Shown: positions 12,926 through 25,275, counted from the stretch's first letter. The stretch: DNA of 64,000 nucleotides from Eudorina sp. 2006-703-Eu-15 (GCA_003117195.1 BDSI01000141.1:186001-250000); one strand, 5' to 3'. The notes: a model not told the origin generated them from the letters alone. Program-made: numbers and translations.

Positions 12926-13695
12926 GCGCGTGAACCGCCCTTGGGCAGCGAGGGATCCGCTGCATATAATAAGTATGATCGGCCTACTGGCCTATCACTG
13001 CGGATGCATTTATGAGCCGATTTGAGTGGGGTTGAACGGAACTTGGTGACGGGCGCGTGCGCGGGATTGGTACCGAGTGCTACGAATGAGTCAAACAATG
13101 GCCGCACGCCGTTCGCCTGCATCCATGACTTGTACGCAACCGGGAGGGCTCGTGTGTTGGTCAAGTTGGGAGCCGAAGCCGAATGGCGCCTGGTGTCCGG
13201 TATGTAGGCGACGCGTGTGTTATACGGTGGGAAGCCTTTCGTGCTGGCTAAGGTGTGATGTCACTGGGTTCATTGGGCTTCCTACGCCCCCAGAGGACAG
13301 CCCGAAATGCACGTGGCCGGCATGTCGCATTAACCACCATCGAGCCATTGTCTATTAGCTGGTGACTGTGACGGAGCGGATGCAGGTGGGCCTGGCTTTT
13401 GGCCATATAGCCAGATAGGCGTACGGTGCAAGCCGTACGGTACACGGCTGCTACATAGCTGGAACCCAGATGGTATTGCTGCTTTAAAGCAGGTTGAGAA
13501 GTTGGGCCAAAGTCCGACACGTGGTGTGACAAGCGCGAGGCGCTTCCGTATCTGTTCGACATGCCAGTGCGTCCAGCCACCTCTGGCCATGATCCCACCC
13601 ACAACAACAGTGCCGCACAGTGCAGCGCGCTACATGCAGTGCGTCATGCTCGCAATTACGTCCTGGCAGGGCCATGGACTTGATCTTGAGACGCA
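12926..13695. other. Convergent intergenic region
   Basis: The 3' flanks of the tyrosine phosphatase (plus) and of the villin headpiece gene (minus) meet here. I see no coding signal, RNA gene or strong repeat, and no TGTAA motif close to either stop codon. Confidence 0.5.
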
Positions 13696-16287
13696 TCAGA
13701 AAAGGTTGGCCTTCTTTTTGGCCTGCCCTTGCCGCCACGCCGGTAGCTTCTTGAAGGCGTCGCGGTCCATGCCGAAGACTTGCTGGAACTCTGGCTCGTT
13801 CAGATAGTCCTCCTTGCGAGTTGCGTCGATGCCTGGCAGTGTTGCGGAGTGGGAATGATGTTTGATTTGATTGCACTAACCGGTTTATCGATCTCTTTTC
13901 GTCACGTCTCGAATACGAAGCGCGACATCGCTTAGGAATGGGCCCAGAGTGAGAGGCAACGGTAGCAACGCGACGCAGGCTGCGTTAATCGTGCGGGGGC
14001 GTGCGGGAGGGCGATGGTACAGGACTAGGAGTATTAACGGGCCCTCGTGTAGTCGCTGCCGAACTGCCGGATGTCATGCGAGGTGATGTATCGACTTGTG
14101 AGATGGCGAACATGGCGAACATGGCCCAAGTTCCGCCATGCGGGTAGGGCGGGTATCGAGTGGGTAGGGGTCGCTGGGCGGTATCCGAACATGTAATACC
14201 AGCGGCGGAACAAGATACGCAGCGCGATGCTCATTAGCATACTCTGATCAGCGCAAATGGGTAAATGCGCGTGCCGCGGTGAACGCACCGTCTTCGACGC
14301 GCAGCCGTTGAAGATCCTCGTAAGGGACGAAATCCTTCAGGGGCTGCATCTTAAACGCCCCGCTCTTGAGCAGCTGTTCAGAGCACGTACAGCAGCGGCA
14401 TGAGCATCAATTGCGCAGAAGCGCGACGCCAATGATTGGCTTCTGATTAGCTGCAAAGAAACACACTCTTAACGCTTTTGCAGGACTCCAATGTACCCTC
14501 ATGCAGTCGCGCCGCTTCCAACGTGACCGTCGTGCGTGCGGTGCCAAAGGACAGCAGTGACAAGGCACATGTATGTCCCAACGCAAGTCACGGACGACAA
14601 CAGCATCCTCTACCCTTTTTTTTGTAGCATTGCCCAATCGAAAATCCCGAGCTTGGTTGAGTAACAGTCTCATACAATGCGCACGGTCGACCCAATGAAT
14701 TGACTGCCCGCAGGTTCCCAGCCGCAACGTACCTGCGACACGTTGATCGTGTTCTTCGTGTCGTGAGCCGACAACGGAGAGACCTCTCCGCTCTTGGTGG
14801 GACCCGTCGGGGACTTGCTGGCCCTCGCAGTCAAGGCGGCTCCCGAGCCACCGCTGGAGGCCAGCGGCTTGTCAAGCGTGGTGGCCTTGGGCGGTGGCGT
14901 GTTAAGCGCATTGCTGCTTAAGCGCCGCGAAAGGGCCTGCGCAGCATAACAGGCCGTGAAGTACCCTGGAACCGTGGGACCTATTATGCACAATGGGTCA
15001 CAGACACACGCGGCCGCGCTTTGGCCCGCGTGCATCGCGTGATGCTAGTGGTCATTGCGCATCCCCGTTTCCCCCAACAGATGCATCAAAGCCAAAAAGC
15101 AGCATAACCTTCCAACTGAAGTTCTGCGTACATGACGGGCGCATGCATGATCAACTGCCCGCGCAAACGTCCCCGCTCCTCGTAAAACCTCACTGGCAAA
15201 CTCAGTGGCAAACAACGGTCGGTACGCATTCCCACTGTAACCAGCGCAACTTGACAAGGCATCCTTACCAGGAATCCTTTGGCGTAACCCCCAACAGCGG
15301 GCCGGTGACCGAATGGTCTTGGCTTAGCATTGTGAGCAACTGAACGCATCGTACCTGCACGGTGCCAGGCGGGGTCACCGAAACGGTCTCCTTCTCCGAA
15401 ATAACGGCCGACGCGACTGCCGCCGTAAAGCTGGTTTCGGGCGTACTGTCCTTCGCTTGCTCCGGCGCCTTTGCAGCTGGCTTGGCCTCTGCTTCATGGC
15501 CCTCGCTCTTCGGCACGACGACCCCCGCGTCCGCCGCCGTGGCCTGGCTGCGCTGCCCCTGGACTTTCACAGGATCATCGGCGGCAGCGGGTGCCGGAGC
15601 GGGCAGCTCATGCGTCTCACCGCCGCTGTCATGCTTGCCTGCCTCTTTCCCCTCGCTGGTGGCCTCCGGTTGCTGCTGCCCCTCCGCGGGCTCTTCCGCT
15701 GCTGTTGCTGTGCTCTCCTCGACCAACGGATCAGCAGCGGCCGTCTCCGCTTTTTCAGCCAGCGTGCTGCTGTGCGCTGGATCGCTGGGGCCGCCTGGGG
15801 TACCCGGTCCCTCGCCCTTGGCTGCCTCCACGCCCACACTGTCCGCAGCTGGACGCTCCGCCGCCGGTTCAGCCGCTGGCTCGGCTTCCTTCGCCTCATC
15901 ATTAACCTCCTTCAGAACCTCATCGTCAGAAGGAGGCTTGCCTCCATCTGGCACGGATGTAGTGGTGTCGTCGGCTGCTGTGGCTGGCTCCTGCAACTGC
16001 GCCTGTGCAGCTGCGTCCTGCTCCTCCGGGCTGTCCGGCTCCGCGGCCGCCTGAGTCGCTGGCTTGCTGTCATCATCTCCGCGTGTATGAGAAGCCGCCT
16101 GTACAGCCGCCGTTGTCTTTATCGCGTCACCGCCGGGACTTTTCACGGCGTCTTGCTCGGTGGTGCCGTCGTTCGAAGCAGTATCTCCCCCTGACCCATT
16201 CTCGTGCACCGAGACGCTGGCCTCCTTTTTCGCAGCGTCATCCACGTTTGCGGTGATGTTATCCCCGTTCTGAGTCATTCCTCGCAC
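13696..16287 (-). CDS. Acidic disordered protein with C-terminal villin headpiece domain
   Basis: Four exons on the minus strand (16287-15355, 14936-14733, 14373-14289, 13832-13696) join in phase to about 452 residues. Residues 1 to about 375 have no recognisable fold: rich in Ala, Glu, Pro, Asp, Ser and Thr, strongly acidic, typical intrinsic disorder. The last about 70 residues are a villin headpiece: the PYEDLQ/VEDGID segment, then DYLNEPEFQQVFGMDRDAF, LPAW, and a basic Lys-rich helix ending in Leu-Phe-stop, which is how headpieces end. Headpieces bind F-actin through this C-terminal helix, so an actin-binding or bundling role is the natural inference. No gelsolin repeats or LIM domains precede it, unlike villin, dematin or abLIM. 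A Met at 16278 is an alternative start. A further small exon between 14400 and 14730 cannot be excluded. Confidence 0.85.
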
Positions 16288-17382
16288 ACGACAAGGCTAC
16301 GACCATCCAGGAGGGCAAAGGCAAGATTTTAATGTGATTCCAAAACATTACTGGAAATATTTAAATTCAAGATAAGCCTGCGCTGACAAGGATTTCCACA
16401 GACGCGCCTCTGCGTTTGCCACCGTTCGATCATCACCGACATTTGCCCCCGGCAGACATAGTTCATCTAGCATCCTCTGCGAGCCACTATTAAATAATAG
16501 CGCACCTGAAATGCAAAATGCTTCGCGAAAAAGAACGAAAGGTATCAACACCGTCCAAGAGCTTTATATCCTCTGAGCCGATATTGTGACACGTCAAGTG
16601 AAGTATGTTTTAGCTTAGGTATGTACACACAACTTATAATAGTGCACATTGAGGTGATGGTGAGGTTCCTCACGCTGGATGAAAAACCGGAATTTCCGTA
16701 CAATTTTCAGCGCTGCAAAGACTGCAACTCTGACCGGTATCGCCGCAATTCACTGCGTATATCGGTTCTGCTAGATAGCTTTGTTATAATTGAGTGAAGC
16801 AAACGAGCCCAATCGTTCCGAGGAAGCGGGTCTTAAACATTTGAGGAGCATGTTTGAAGAGTATATTGGGCGTTAATTTTATGGTTGTGCTGCAATTGAT
16901 GACCGTGCCGTCCACACGCACTCCGGCCATAGTGCCGTAGAGCAACATCGCCCGCAGCCTAAAGCGTCGGATATGTTGCCTCGAGAAGGGCGTGGCGTAC
17001 CTTGTAGCAACGGGAGACGGTAGCAGTGTTTTTGCGACCTCACGGACTCCGCATCCCTCAAGTTCTGCCGCAGCGGTCCGGACGTGCGCTCCTTCTTCGC
17101 CGAGGCAGCCTTGTTGTGATTCAATGTCAACGAATCGGTCGTTTCAGAATATGCCGCAGCTGTGGTGGTACGACAGAATGAGTAGCACCCGCTGTGTATT
17201 GTACGGCAGGTACGCCGCGTGCTTGACACGCACCTGACATGACTGGGCGCGTCCGATGCCCCGACGTCCATATTTCTGTAGGCATTCTGCAAGCAGCTGG
17301 CCATCCCCCGTCGGGCCGGCGAGCTGCGTGTTCCGCGAAACGGAGGCTGTCATGATGTACGGACGCGACATCCCCGACCCAT
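16288..17382. other. Upstream region of the headpiece gene
   Basis: Contains the presumed promoter of the minus-strand headpiece gene in a comparatively AT-rich stretch (about 16290-16870). I see no conserved coding segment; open frames near 16880-17300 on the minus strand show no recognisable motif. Confidence 0.35.
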
Positions 17383-17691
17383 ATGACGTTTAGTATGCCG
17401 AGGAAACACCACACGGCGCTAATGCGATTTCGGCTTGGTCGTTGGGACCTGGAGGTATCACGGCTAGCGCGGGGGCCAGGGCGCACGCCGCGCAGTACAC
17501 GGACGTGCCGGGTTTGCAATAGTGGGGCAGTAGAGGATGAGCTGCATGTGCTGATTGAATGTCCGGTTTACGAACCGCTACGTCGAGCGGTGGATTTCCC
17601 CGTTGACACAGATATGCGCGGAATCATGCTGTCATTTGACCAGCGCAAGCTTGGTCACTTCTTATATCAGGTGCAGAAGCTGCAGAGATGA
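17383..17691 (+). mobile_element. LINE-type retrotransposon fragment, ORF2 C-terminus
   Basis: An open frame of 102 codons encodes LMRFRLGRWDLEV, a proline/arginine stretch, then CRVCNSG-AVEDELHVLIECPVYEPLR and a hydrophobic tail before the stop. The CxxC...EDExH...ECP.Y..LR pattern is the zinc-knuckle-like C-terminal region found after the reverse transcriptase of many non-LTR retrotransposons. No reverse transcriptase motifs are seen upstream, so this is a 5'-truncated remnant, the usual outcome of LINE insertion. I cannot define target duplications or a poly(A)-like tail. Confidence 0.55.
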
Positions 17692-17843
17692 GAGATTCTG
17701 CTACCCCTTGTTCTTTTGGTCTTTTGTACGCCCTTTGGCGGATGGCCGTTGTGGGGCAACACATGTTTATAGCCGTAAGGCCTGTACAACATGTAACAAC
17801 CAACCAAACAACCCGACCCACCATCTGCCTGTGAGTGCCGCCA

Positions 17844-19440
17844 TGCCTGACAGCCTGAAGGTACGATGTGGACGGTGGCGGCATCACGCCCTTCTGTCCG
17901 CCCAGGTGAGTCCGTGGACCCCCGCATCATAACTTATCATTGTCTTTTTGGCGTTGTGGAAGCAGCCGGTGGGCAGGCAGGAAGGGATCGTGGCGTCGAC
18001 TTGACGCTGTTGTTTCAAGGTGTCGGTGTCGGTGGTGCCGAAGGGATCCGGGATCGGTAGACATCAGCTTGTAAGCGCTTTTCGCCGACGAGGGTTGGTC
18101 ACACCATCAGTTTACCTGTGTTGCCAGGCCACGACGCGCTGCGAGCGGCCTGACCAACAGCTGGCGTGTGTCAAGGCATGCAGCCGACTCGGGATGCGCC
18201 CATGTGGTCCCATGCCCCGTAATGGCTGCTTGTCTTGCGGACATGCAACCGGACTGCCGGACTGTTATGTATCGTTGTATGCACCGGGGGGGGGATGGCT
18301 TTCGTTGGCCGCCGCGCCCGTACCCAGCGAGCATAGCGCGGCGGAACCAGAAGTAATCGCCTCCTGGCTTCGGGCACCGCGCGCGCAGCACCGCCAGTGA
18401 CCCAACCGCCCGCGATGTCGCGCATGGCAATACGCTTGGCCATGCACACGGACCACCGCAAGTCGCCGGTCAAATGGCTTGCGAGCCGGGGGGTGGGGGA
18501 TGGGGCCGGGGTTCAGAGCAGTGATGGACGATACATACACACACAGACACACTACATAGGTATAGGTACACATTGGCCGGGGCGCCCCGGGGGAAGGAAG
18601 GTAGGTGGTAGTGGATGAAGGTGAGTAAGAAGTTGGTGGACGGGGGGATACCTCATGCGGGAAGGGGGCGGAGAGGGTTGGGATAGCGCAGAGAGGGTCT
18701 GGGTTTGAGGGCCGCCAGGGCCATCTGGGGCTCAACTCTGTTCCCACGTTGACCGTTGAGACGAGACAAGACGGGCCGAGTCATCGCACGAAGGCCGCAC
18801 CCTGGGCACACCTGCATGCCAGTTGCTCCGCACCTGGCCGCCGCGCCCTGGCCCCCCAGGACCCCAACCTGCCATACGGTAACTCACTCCTCCCCACCCA
18901 CCCCCGCGACTTCCATCGTCACCTCCGCCAGCCCGTCCTGGCCTGGTTTGTGGTCTAGACCCCCGAATCCCCGCCCGCTGCTGCTGCTCTTCGGTACCCT
19001 GTCTGCCCTCACCGCTTCACCGACGGACGGCCCTGCAGGGCGGTGAGGCGGAGACCGTCATCTTCAGCGCCACCGCCTCCGACGCCGCCGCCCTGGAGCG
19101 GTCCGAGGAGTTCTACTCCTCCCTCAGTCGCGCCAACGTCGCCTTCAGCCGAACCTGGACCCGCCTCATCGTGGTGGCTTCGAGGGCCTTCCTCACACAC
19201 CTGCCCACAGCCTACAGCCGCTACGAGGGCCTTATGCTGTGGAGGCAGCTGCGAGGCATGTGCGAGACCAGGGGCAGGCGGGTGGGGGAGGACCACATCG
19301 AGGGGGTGGGGTGGCCGGGAGCGACGGGAGCGACGTGTACGAGGCCGTACAGTGAGAACCGACGGCAGGCCGTTTTAGGGCACAGTAACGCAGGACGGAG
19401 CCATTACAGTTTGCTTTTGTTGTGGGCATTTATGCTCTAG
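17844..19440 (+). CDS. Unrecognised gene, exon candidates only
   Basis: Three stretches look exon-like on the plus strand. An ATG at 17842-17844 opens a short frame that ends at a GTGAGT donor near 17905. A region around 18800-18881 ends at a GTAACT donor. A well-bounded exon starts after an AG at 19037-19038 and stays open to a stop at 19438-19440; it encodes GGEAETVIFSATASDAAALE followed by a helical segment (EEFYSSLSRANVAFSRTW, LMLWRQLRGMC). I do not recognise the family and could not join the pieces in phase with confidence. The tail after about residue 80 of the last exon reads like intron or UTR, so the true exon may end at a GTGGGG donor near 19284. Confidence 0.3.
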
Positions 19441-19650
19441 AGCTGTGCTCCTGGTTGGTGAACGACTTGAACGATCTGGGTGCGGTAGTCTGTGACAGCT
19501 CCGATGTGGGTTTCCGATCTAGTGGCTACCACTCATCTTGTCGTGAGACGTCGTGAGTCTTTTACGCACACACACGCATATTGTATGGCTCAGAAATATT
19601 GTATGGCTCAGAAGGTGCTACCACCCGCCCACGTATGAGGACGAGGCCGA

Positions 19651-19763
19651 CCGACGATGATGAGGACGACGACGAGGAGGACGAGGACAACGACGACGAC
19701 GATGACGACGACGAGGACGACGACGATGACGATGACGACGACGATGACGACGATGACGATGAC
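19651..19763. repeat. (GAY)n trinucleotide repeat
   Basis: About 37 units of GAC, GAT or GAG in tandem; on the plus strand one frame would encode an Asp/Glu run, on the minus strand Ser, Val or Arg runs. Two copies of ATTGTATGGCTCAGAA lie just upstream (about 19580-19611). No splice or conservation evidence makes the flanking frame a gene. Confidence 0.85.
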
Positions 19764-20470
19764 GGGGCGCATCGTGAGGGGCGCATGGCGGATGCCGACA
19801 CACCCCATGATGCCGTCGCGGCCGTAACAGCACTCCCAATGTGGGAGATGTTTGTGACGGGTGCAGCGGACACCATCACATCAGGTGCATCTGGCCATCC
19901 ATTACGACACGGCCGTTGTGCCAGTGCGTGTGCGTTGGTGCAGTGGCGGCCGCGGACCTTGTTGCCGCTACGGGGGGCCCGCCTGGGCTGGCCCGGACAG
20001 CAGTCCACCCTGTGCTGCTCAACCTGCGCGCGCTGCAGAGCACGTCCGCGTGTAGGCATGTGCTGCATGTCCTTTGGAAGCAGGCACATAGGTGCCTTCA
20101 TTTGTGCACCCGGTTTTTGCTTGCACCGTTTGTCTCGGCCGTAACCGTCCGTAACATTCATCCACACTAATCCACACCAACTTGACCTCCGACATCTTAC
20201 ATCTCGTGACATATTGTGTATTTAAAGGAGCAACACCGATATCGAATTTGGCTCATGGCTGGTAGACACGCTTGTCGCGAAACCGGATCGTAATTGACCG
20301 GCAATATTATGGAATCATAGAATGCTTAGACATTTTGCAAAAGCAGCCTACGGTCTGTGCCGTTGGATTTCATGGCGCATGTATGACGTTTATTTTCTGC
20401 TTGAAATGCCTTTCTATTCTTTAGCTGGGCTGGCGACCAGAGACGAGCAGCGAGTTAAGAAAGTGAGCAT

Positions 20471-20970
20471 ATGGACATGAACTTCAACCTAGAAACCGAT
20501 AAGCTGCACGACCGGCGGCTGGACGCCCTTCAAGGTAAGCTACGTCGTACCGGTGGTTTTGGGACCTTACAAAGTACTCGCAGCTTATTAAGGATATAAA
20601 TATTGCGTTTTAAGTGAAGCTGCTCACATGTGAACAGATGGGAGTTATGATGATCAACGTCGCTATGAAAAGCAGCTTGCATGATACCTTCTAATTGCCC
20701 TCTAAACCAAGCAAAGGTTTCTTGCCCAGTATGTTGGCGGCATCTCGGCCTCAGCAAGAAGACTTTCTGCCAAGGTGAGATGCCCGCCAACAACCTTCTT
20801 CGCGAGAAGGTTGCCTGTTGCGCAAGGATCGATGTGACGCAACAAGCACGACGACTTTGCAGCCGACTGATGTTCCTTTGGACTGTCCTTGTTTGACATA
20901 TGCTACACGTGCTGCAGGACATCCATGATTCCTCCGACCGCTGGTGACATGTTTGGGGCCACATCGCAAG
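20471..20970 (+). CDS. Candidate 5' exons of the gene interrupted by the retrotransposon
   Basis: Three short segments are bounded by good splice signals. An ATG at 20471 begins MDMNFNLETDKLHDRRLDAL and ends at a GTAAGC donor (20535). Segment 20730-20774 lies between CCCAG and GTGAGA, and 20918-20970 lies between GCAG and GTGAGA. The last two join in phase and could read MLAASRPQQEDFLP followed by SMIPPTAGDMFGATSQ, but this phase does not fit the 20471 exon, so either the start lies in the second segment or an exon is missing. I do not recognise the protein, and the link to the coding region further right is only by strand and proximity. Confidence 0.3.
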
Positions 20971-22120
20971 GTGAGAGCTGGTTTATGGATTGGGGCCGCG
21001 CGTAGTGTGCAAACCATTGCATCCTCTACATATGTCGTATGGTGGGCGCGGTCATCATCGCAAAGTCCGCAACGCGGGCATTGGTTCTTGTGCACGCCCG
21101 TAAGGAAAGTTGCTTAGGGTCGCTGTTTGCGAGTGGCATGAACAAATGGGTTGGGAATACTCACTTTGAGGTTTGTGATTTGTTCTTTAGGGAATCAGAG
21201 TTGCAGACTTGGTGAGCCGCACTCAATACCGGCGGAGCGTGCTGTGCGCAGTGTTGTCGCGTTTCAGCCCGGCGTACTGAGTCCCCTCCCATGCCATAAT
21301 TTGTCCACCTAAGGTGCAAGCGGCACTGTCGAGTGCATCTTCAATGGGATCCCAACTCGAACAGTCAAAGGCTTGCGTCTCCAAGGCCATACCCAAGAAC
21401 ATCTCCTATTGCAACATCGATCAAGGGCATCTGGTGTAACGTCATCGACCAACGACAACTCATACGACGGCATCAGGGATCAAGGACGTTCTCATGCCAT
21501 CTCCAAGGACATCATCTTGACGCGATGTTTGCAACTCGTTGAAAGGCGCAAGGGCTGCAAACCGATAGAAACTTTGAGCTGCCGTTCCAAGGGATGGAGG
21601 TGCCGAGGCCTGCGGGGCCCGACCTCGCGATGCAGCGCCGCTCTTCACGAGCTGTCTGGCGAGCGCTAGGCGTCATGCGGTGATCGTTCCACGGGAGCTT
21701 GAGGTGCCGTACCACGGGGTACTGAGGTGCGTGTCGTTCCACGGGATGGGCAGACGCAGCTTTTCTAACCGCCGCCCTGGCCTTGGACGGTTGCGGCTAG
21801 AAGAGAGGGCGGCGGCTTTGATGGAGGAGGCTTTGAGGCCGGGTGAGTGGGTGGGTGGCTGGGTTATCACGAGCCGCGTGGAGTGTGGCTGGGTGGGTGG
21901 GTAGGTTAATCATGCGCCGCTGGGAGGGCGTGTGAGCTGTCTGGCGAGCTCCTGGTCATTGGCAAGCCTCTATAGCCGTTGTCCCTGTCCGGATCCAGGG
22001 TGGGATACATGTCATTCACTCCCACGCCGCTTCCCCTGTTAGGCGCATCGGCGACCCAGACAGAGCACTGCCCTCCTGATCGTCTCCACCCCGGGCCCCC
22101 CTCCCTCACCCTCACCCCAG

Positions 22121-23085
22121 GTGGAGTCCATGGCCCGGCAGTTGGAGGAACAGCTGATGCCCGGAGGCCGGGTCGCGCGGGCCCTGGACTGCCGTACGCC
22201 GCTGCAGCAGGTGCCGTACGAACGGGACAGCCACTGTGCGGCATCGCCGTCGCCGTCGCCCTCGCCGCGTGTGGGTGATATCGAGAAGCTGGCGGCGTTG
22301 CTGCCGCCGCAGCAGCAGCAGCCGCAGCCGAGTGCCGAAACCGGCGCCGGCGCTGCGGGGCGGCTGGCGGATGTGTCGGCGGTGACTCACGTGTCGGAAG
22401 TATCGGAGGCTGGGCCCCATTGCCCATTGGGTCTTCAAGAGCTGCCCGGCGCTCCGCCCAGCTGCCTGCCGCCCCGCGGGGTCCGCAGCTGCCTGGTGCG
22501 GGTGTACCTGTCGGTGGCGGTGGATGGGGTGATGAGGCGGGTGGTGGGACTGGCGGCCCATGTGGCGGCACCCGATGAAGGCGCCGTCAGCACCGCGGCA
22601 AACAGACCCGCGGCAAACAGCACCGTGGCAAACAGCACCGCGGCGAACGGCATCGGGCCCACGTGGGCGGCGAGGCGGTCCGCGGTGGTGGCGGCTGCCG
22701 CGGCCATCCCGCTGATCGGATCACAACACTTGGCAGCGCCGGCCCAAGCGGATTAGAGCGGCTGGGATGTGGCGGCGCTGCTGGAGGGCGTGGAGGTGGA
22801 CGTCAACGGCGCCGTCACCAGCACGCCCGAGGAGCTGGATGGGCTGGAGGTAGGGCTGCTGCTCCGGAACCAGAGGTCACACAGCCACGCCCCCCAAAAG
22901 CAGCCGCCCCAGCAGCCGCAGAGCCCCTGCCTGCGGCCTCAGAAGGTGACGCTGCACGTGTACCTCCACTCCCAACAGCGGCTGCAGGACCTGATCGGCC
23001 GCTGTAGCACACTGGCGGAGGCGGCGCAGCGTGCTGCAGCCCCGGACCAGGCAGGAGGCGGCGACGGCGGCGTTTGTGGTGGTGG

Positions 23086-23135
<50 letters not shown>

Positions 23136-24929
23136 ATGGCGGTCACAGGCCTTCTTTGTATTCCTCGGGCCAGGGGCCTGAGCACCCGCATGTGCACCTG
23201 TGGGAGTCGGCAGTTGGGGAGTTCCGGGGCTGGTGCGGCGGCGGCGGCGGGGGGAAGTTTAAAAGAAACAGCCGGGGGGTTCCCGGTCTGCTCTGGATAC
23301 CTTACCTACTGGGGAAGTCCATGGTCAGCTGCTTGGAGGAGGAGCTGCGGCGCCACGCGACCGAGGTGTGGCGGGGCGCGGGCCGGCGGGCGGCGACCGG
23401 GGTTGCGTGGGGCGGGGACGGTGTCGTGTACGACTGGCGGGCGACGCGGACTCGTGCGCCGTCTCTTGGCGGTGGCGGCGGTGCGAACCTCGAGAGGCGT
23501 TGTCATCGCGGCGGGTGCGGGTGCGGGTGCGGCGGGTGCGGTGGCGGATCGCGTGGACCTGGTGGGCGGCTCAGGACCTGGTTCGGGCGAGTCAGCGCTG
23601 GCGACAGCTGCTGCAGCAGGGGCACTCCCAGCAGCCAGACGTGGCTCAGGGCGGTGGTGGCGATGGTCAAGGAGGCGGTGGAGGACTCCCGGAGCTGCGC
23701 CCGCAGGCCAAGAGGCGCGACCCGCCGCCGGCGGTCACGGTGTACGGCAGCAGCCTCGCGGTACGCGGTTGGTTTGGGCGACGGCGCTCCGTGGGTGCAG
23801 GTGCGGTACGACAGCCCGAGGGAGTGCATCCCGCCCAGCTTCTTCCGGGCCTCATGGGCTGGGGGCCGGGGGCAGACACGCCACCACCACCGCGACCCCA
23901 CCACCACCAGCAGCAGCAACAGCAACAACAACCGCCGCCACCGCAGCAACATCTGATGGACGTCGAGCCGGGTCAGGCCGCTGGTGCGGTGTACAGGCGG
24001 GGCGCCTACCGGCTCCGAGACCTGCTGCTGGCTCAGGCCCCCCTGGCGCTGCCGCCGCCCCTGCGCACCGGTCTCCAGGCCTTCCGCCTCGACCCAGGCG
24101 ACCCTACCCACCTGCCCGGGGGCCCCCGGCACCCCAGGGAGGGCCCCCAGGTGCCCCGCGCCACAGCCCTGGCGCGGGCGGCGCTGGACGCGGTGTGGCT
24201 GAACCGCAGCAGCGAGCTGCGGAAGTTCTGGGGGGCGCTTGACGCGCAGGCGCCCGCCGTACGGGCCGGCGACGACCGCGGCGGTGCGGTGGTGTTGGAC
24301 CGTCTGGAGCGGCGGTGCGAGGGGCGGGCGTACTGGCTGCTGGGCCGAGTGGCGGTGCCGGAGGGCTGCCGGGACGCGGTGGAGCTCGCCGAGGCGACGG
24401 GGCTGGAGGTGGGGAGCAGCGTGGTGGTGACGGCGGCGGGTGACCCGTGGGTCTGTCAGGACGTCGAGCAGGCCATGATGAAGCGGGCGGTCGGCGCGAT
24501 CAGACGGATCGGCACCCTCGTGGAGTTGAGACGGCAACCACCGGCGGCGCCGGATGGCGGTGGTGGTGGCGGAGGTGGTGGTGGTGGGGGCGGAGGGCGC
24601 CAAGGACGCCGCGGACGGGGGGCGGGGTGGGGCGGCGACGCTGGCGGGGCTGAGTTTTGGCTGGAGTGCGGTCCGGACTGGACACTGCCCAAGGAGCTCG
24701 ACCCGGGGTTGTTGTTGTTCCTGAAGGCTACCGATGGCGTGGGGCCGTGGGCCTTCGCTTCAACCGTGAATGCGGACTATGCAGCGGCACCGGGACGGGG
24801 CCCCGGCGGCGGCCCCCCTGGAGCATCGCGGCCGACGGTGGCGAGGGTGGGTACTGGACGAGGCGCCCAACGTCGGCGGCTGGGTGGCCTCGAGCATGGT
24901 GGAGCTGCTGCAGCAGTATGGCGGCAGTA
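22121..24929 (+). CDS. Unrecognised gene body, 3' end disrupted by an LTR retrotransposon
   Basis: Coding-like sequence follows an acceptor at 22120 (VESMARQLEEQLMPGG, helical) and continues in the same frame through VRSCLVRVYLSVAVDGVMRR, VDVNGAVTSTPEELDGLEVG and VTLHVYLHSQQRLQDLIG. A (CTG)n run near 23089-23133 gives a homopolymer. Later segments include PWVQVRYDSPRECIPPSFF, then, in another frame, CEGRAYWLLGRVAVPEGC, DPWVCQDVEQAMMKRAVGA and WLECGPDWTLPKELDPGLL. Frame changes imply introns I could not place; near 24740-24850 the coherent frame shifts once more to WVLDEAPNVGGWVASSM. I do not recognise the family. The element inserted at 24929/24930 alters the C-terminus in either frame. The gene may be a functional allele with a changed end or a pseudogene. 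Confidence 0.4.
23089..23133. repeat. (CTG)n trinucleotide repeat
   Basis: About 15 tandem CTG/GCT triplets inside the unrecognised host gene; depending on frame it encodes Ala or Leu on the plus strand. It may lie within an exon or an unplaced intron. Confidence 0.85.
24925..24929. repeat. Target-site duplication, left copy
   Basis: CAGTA immediately precedes the left LTR; the same five bases follow the right LTR at 31454-31458. Five-base duplications are typical of Ty3/gypsy integrases. Confidence 0.93.
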
Positions 24930-25275
24930 TGTTGTAGGTCTAGCTGTTAAACGTAAACGGTTTCAGACCGGTTTCGCTCCGGTAAGCATAGGATTCAGTG
25001 AGAGAACAACGTGTGTTAGACGTATTCAAGTTCTCTCCGTCCTAGCTCCCTTCCGAGGGGTTAGCCTCGTTGCTAAGAAGGCCGAAACGACTTCCGTACA
25101 GTTTCCATTCGATTGTAACCACCATAGGGTCACTCATGGCGGCGCCTCGTGGCGATACCGCTTCATGCCATGCCGATTAAGCATGCGTACTATTCTTACA
25201 GAATAGTCATTTCATATTCAGTTTTCCTTTTGCGCTCCTTAGGTCGCACAGCGACTAAGTACTCGCGCTGCAACA
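24930..25275 (-). repeat. 3' LTR (left in the window)
   Basis: 346 bp, TGTTG...CAACA. On the plus strand it contains TGTAA at 25114-25118, which could serve as a polyadenylation signal for the host gene; on the element's own strand a TGTAA lies at 25200-25196. Relative to the host reading frame, its first bases either supply a TAG within three codons or remove the host stop. Confidence 0.95.

Noticed and set aside
19562..20212. Serine-rich or aspartate-rich protein over the GAY repeat
   Set aside because: The frame exists only because of the trinucleotide repeat; no flanking conservation, start context or splice signals.
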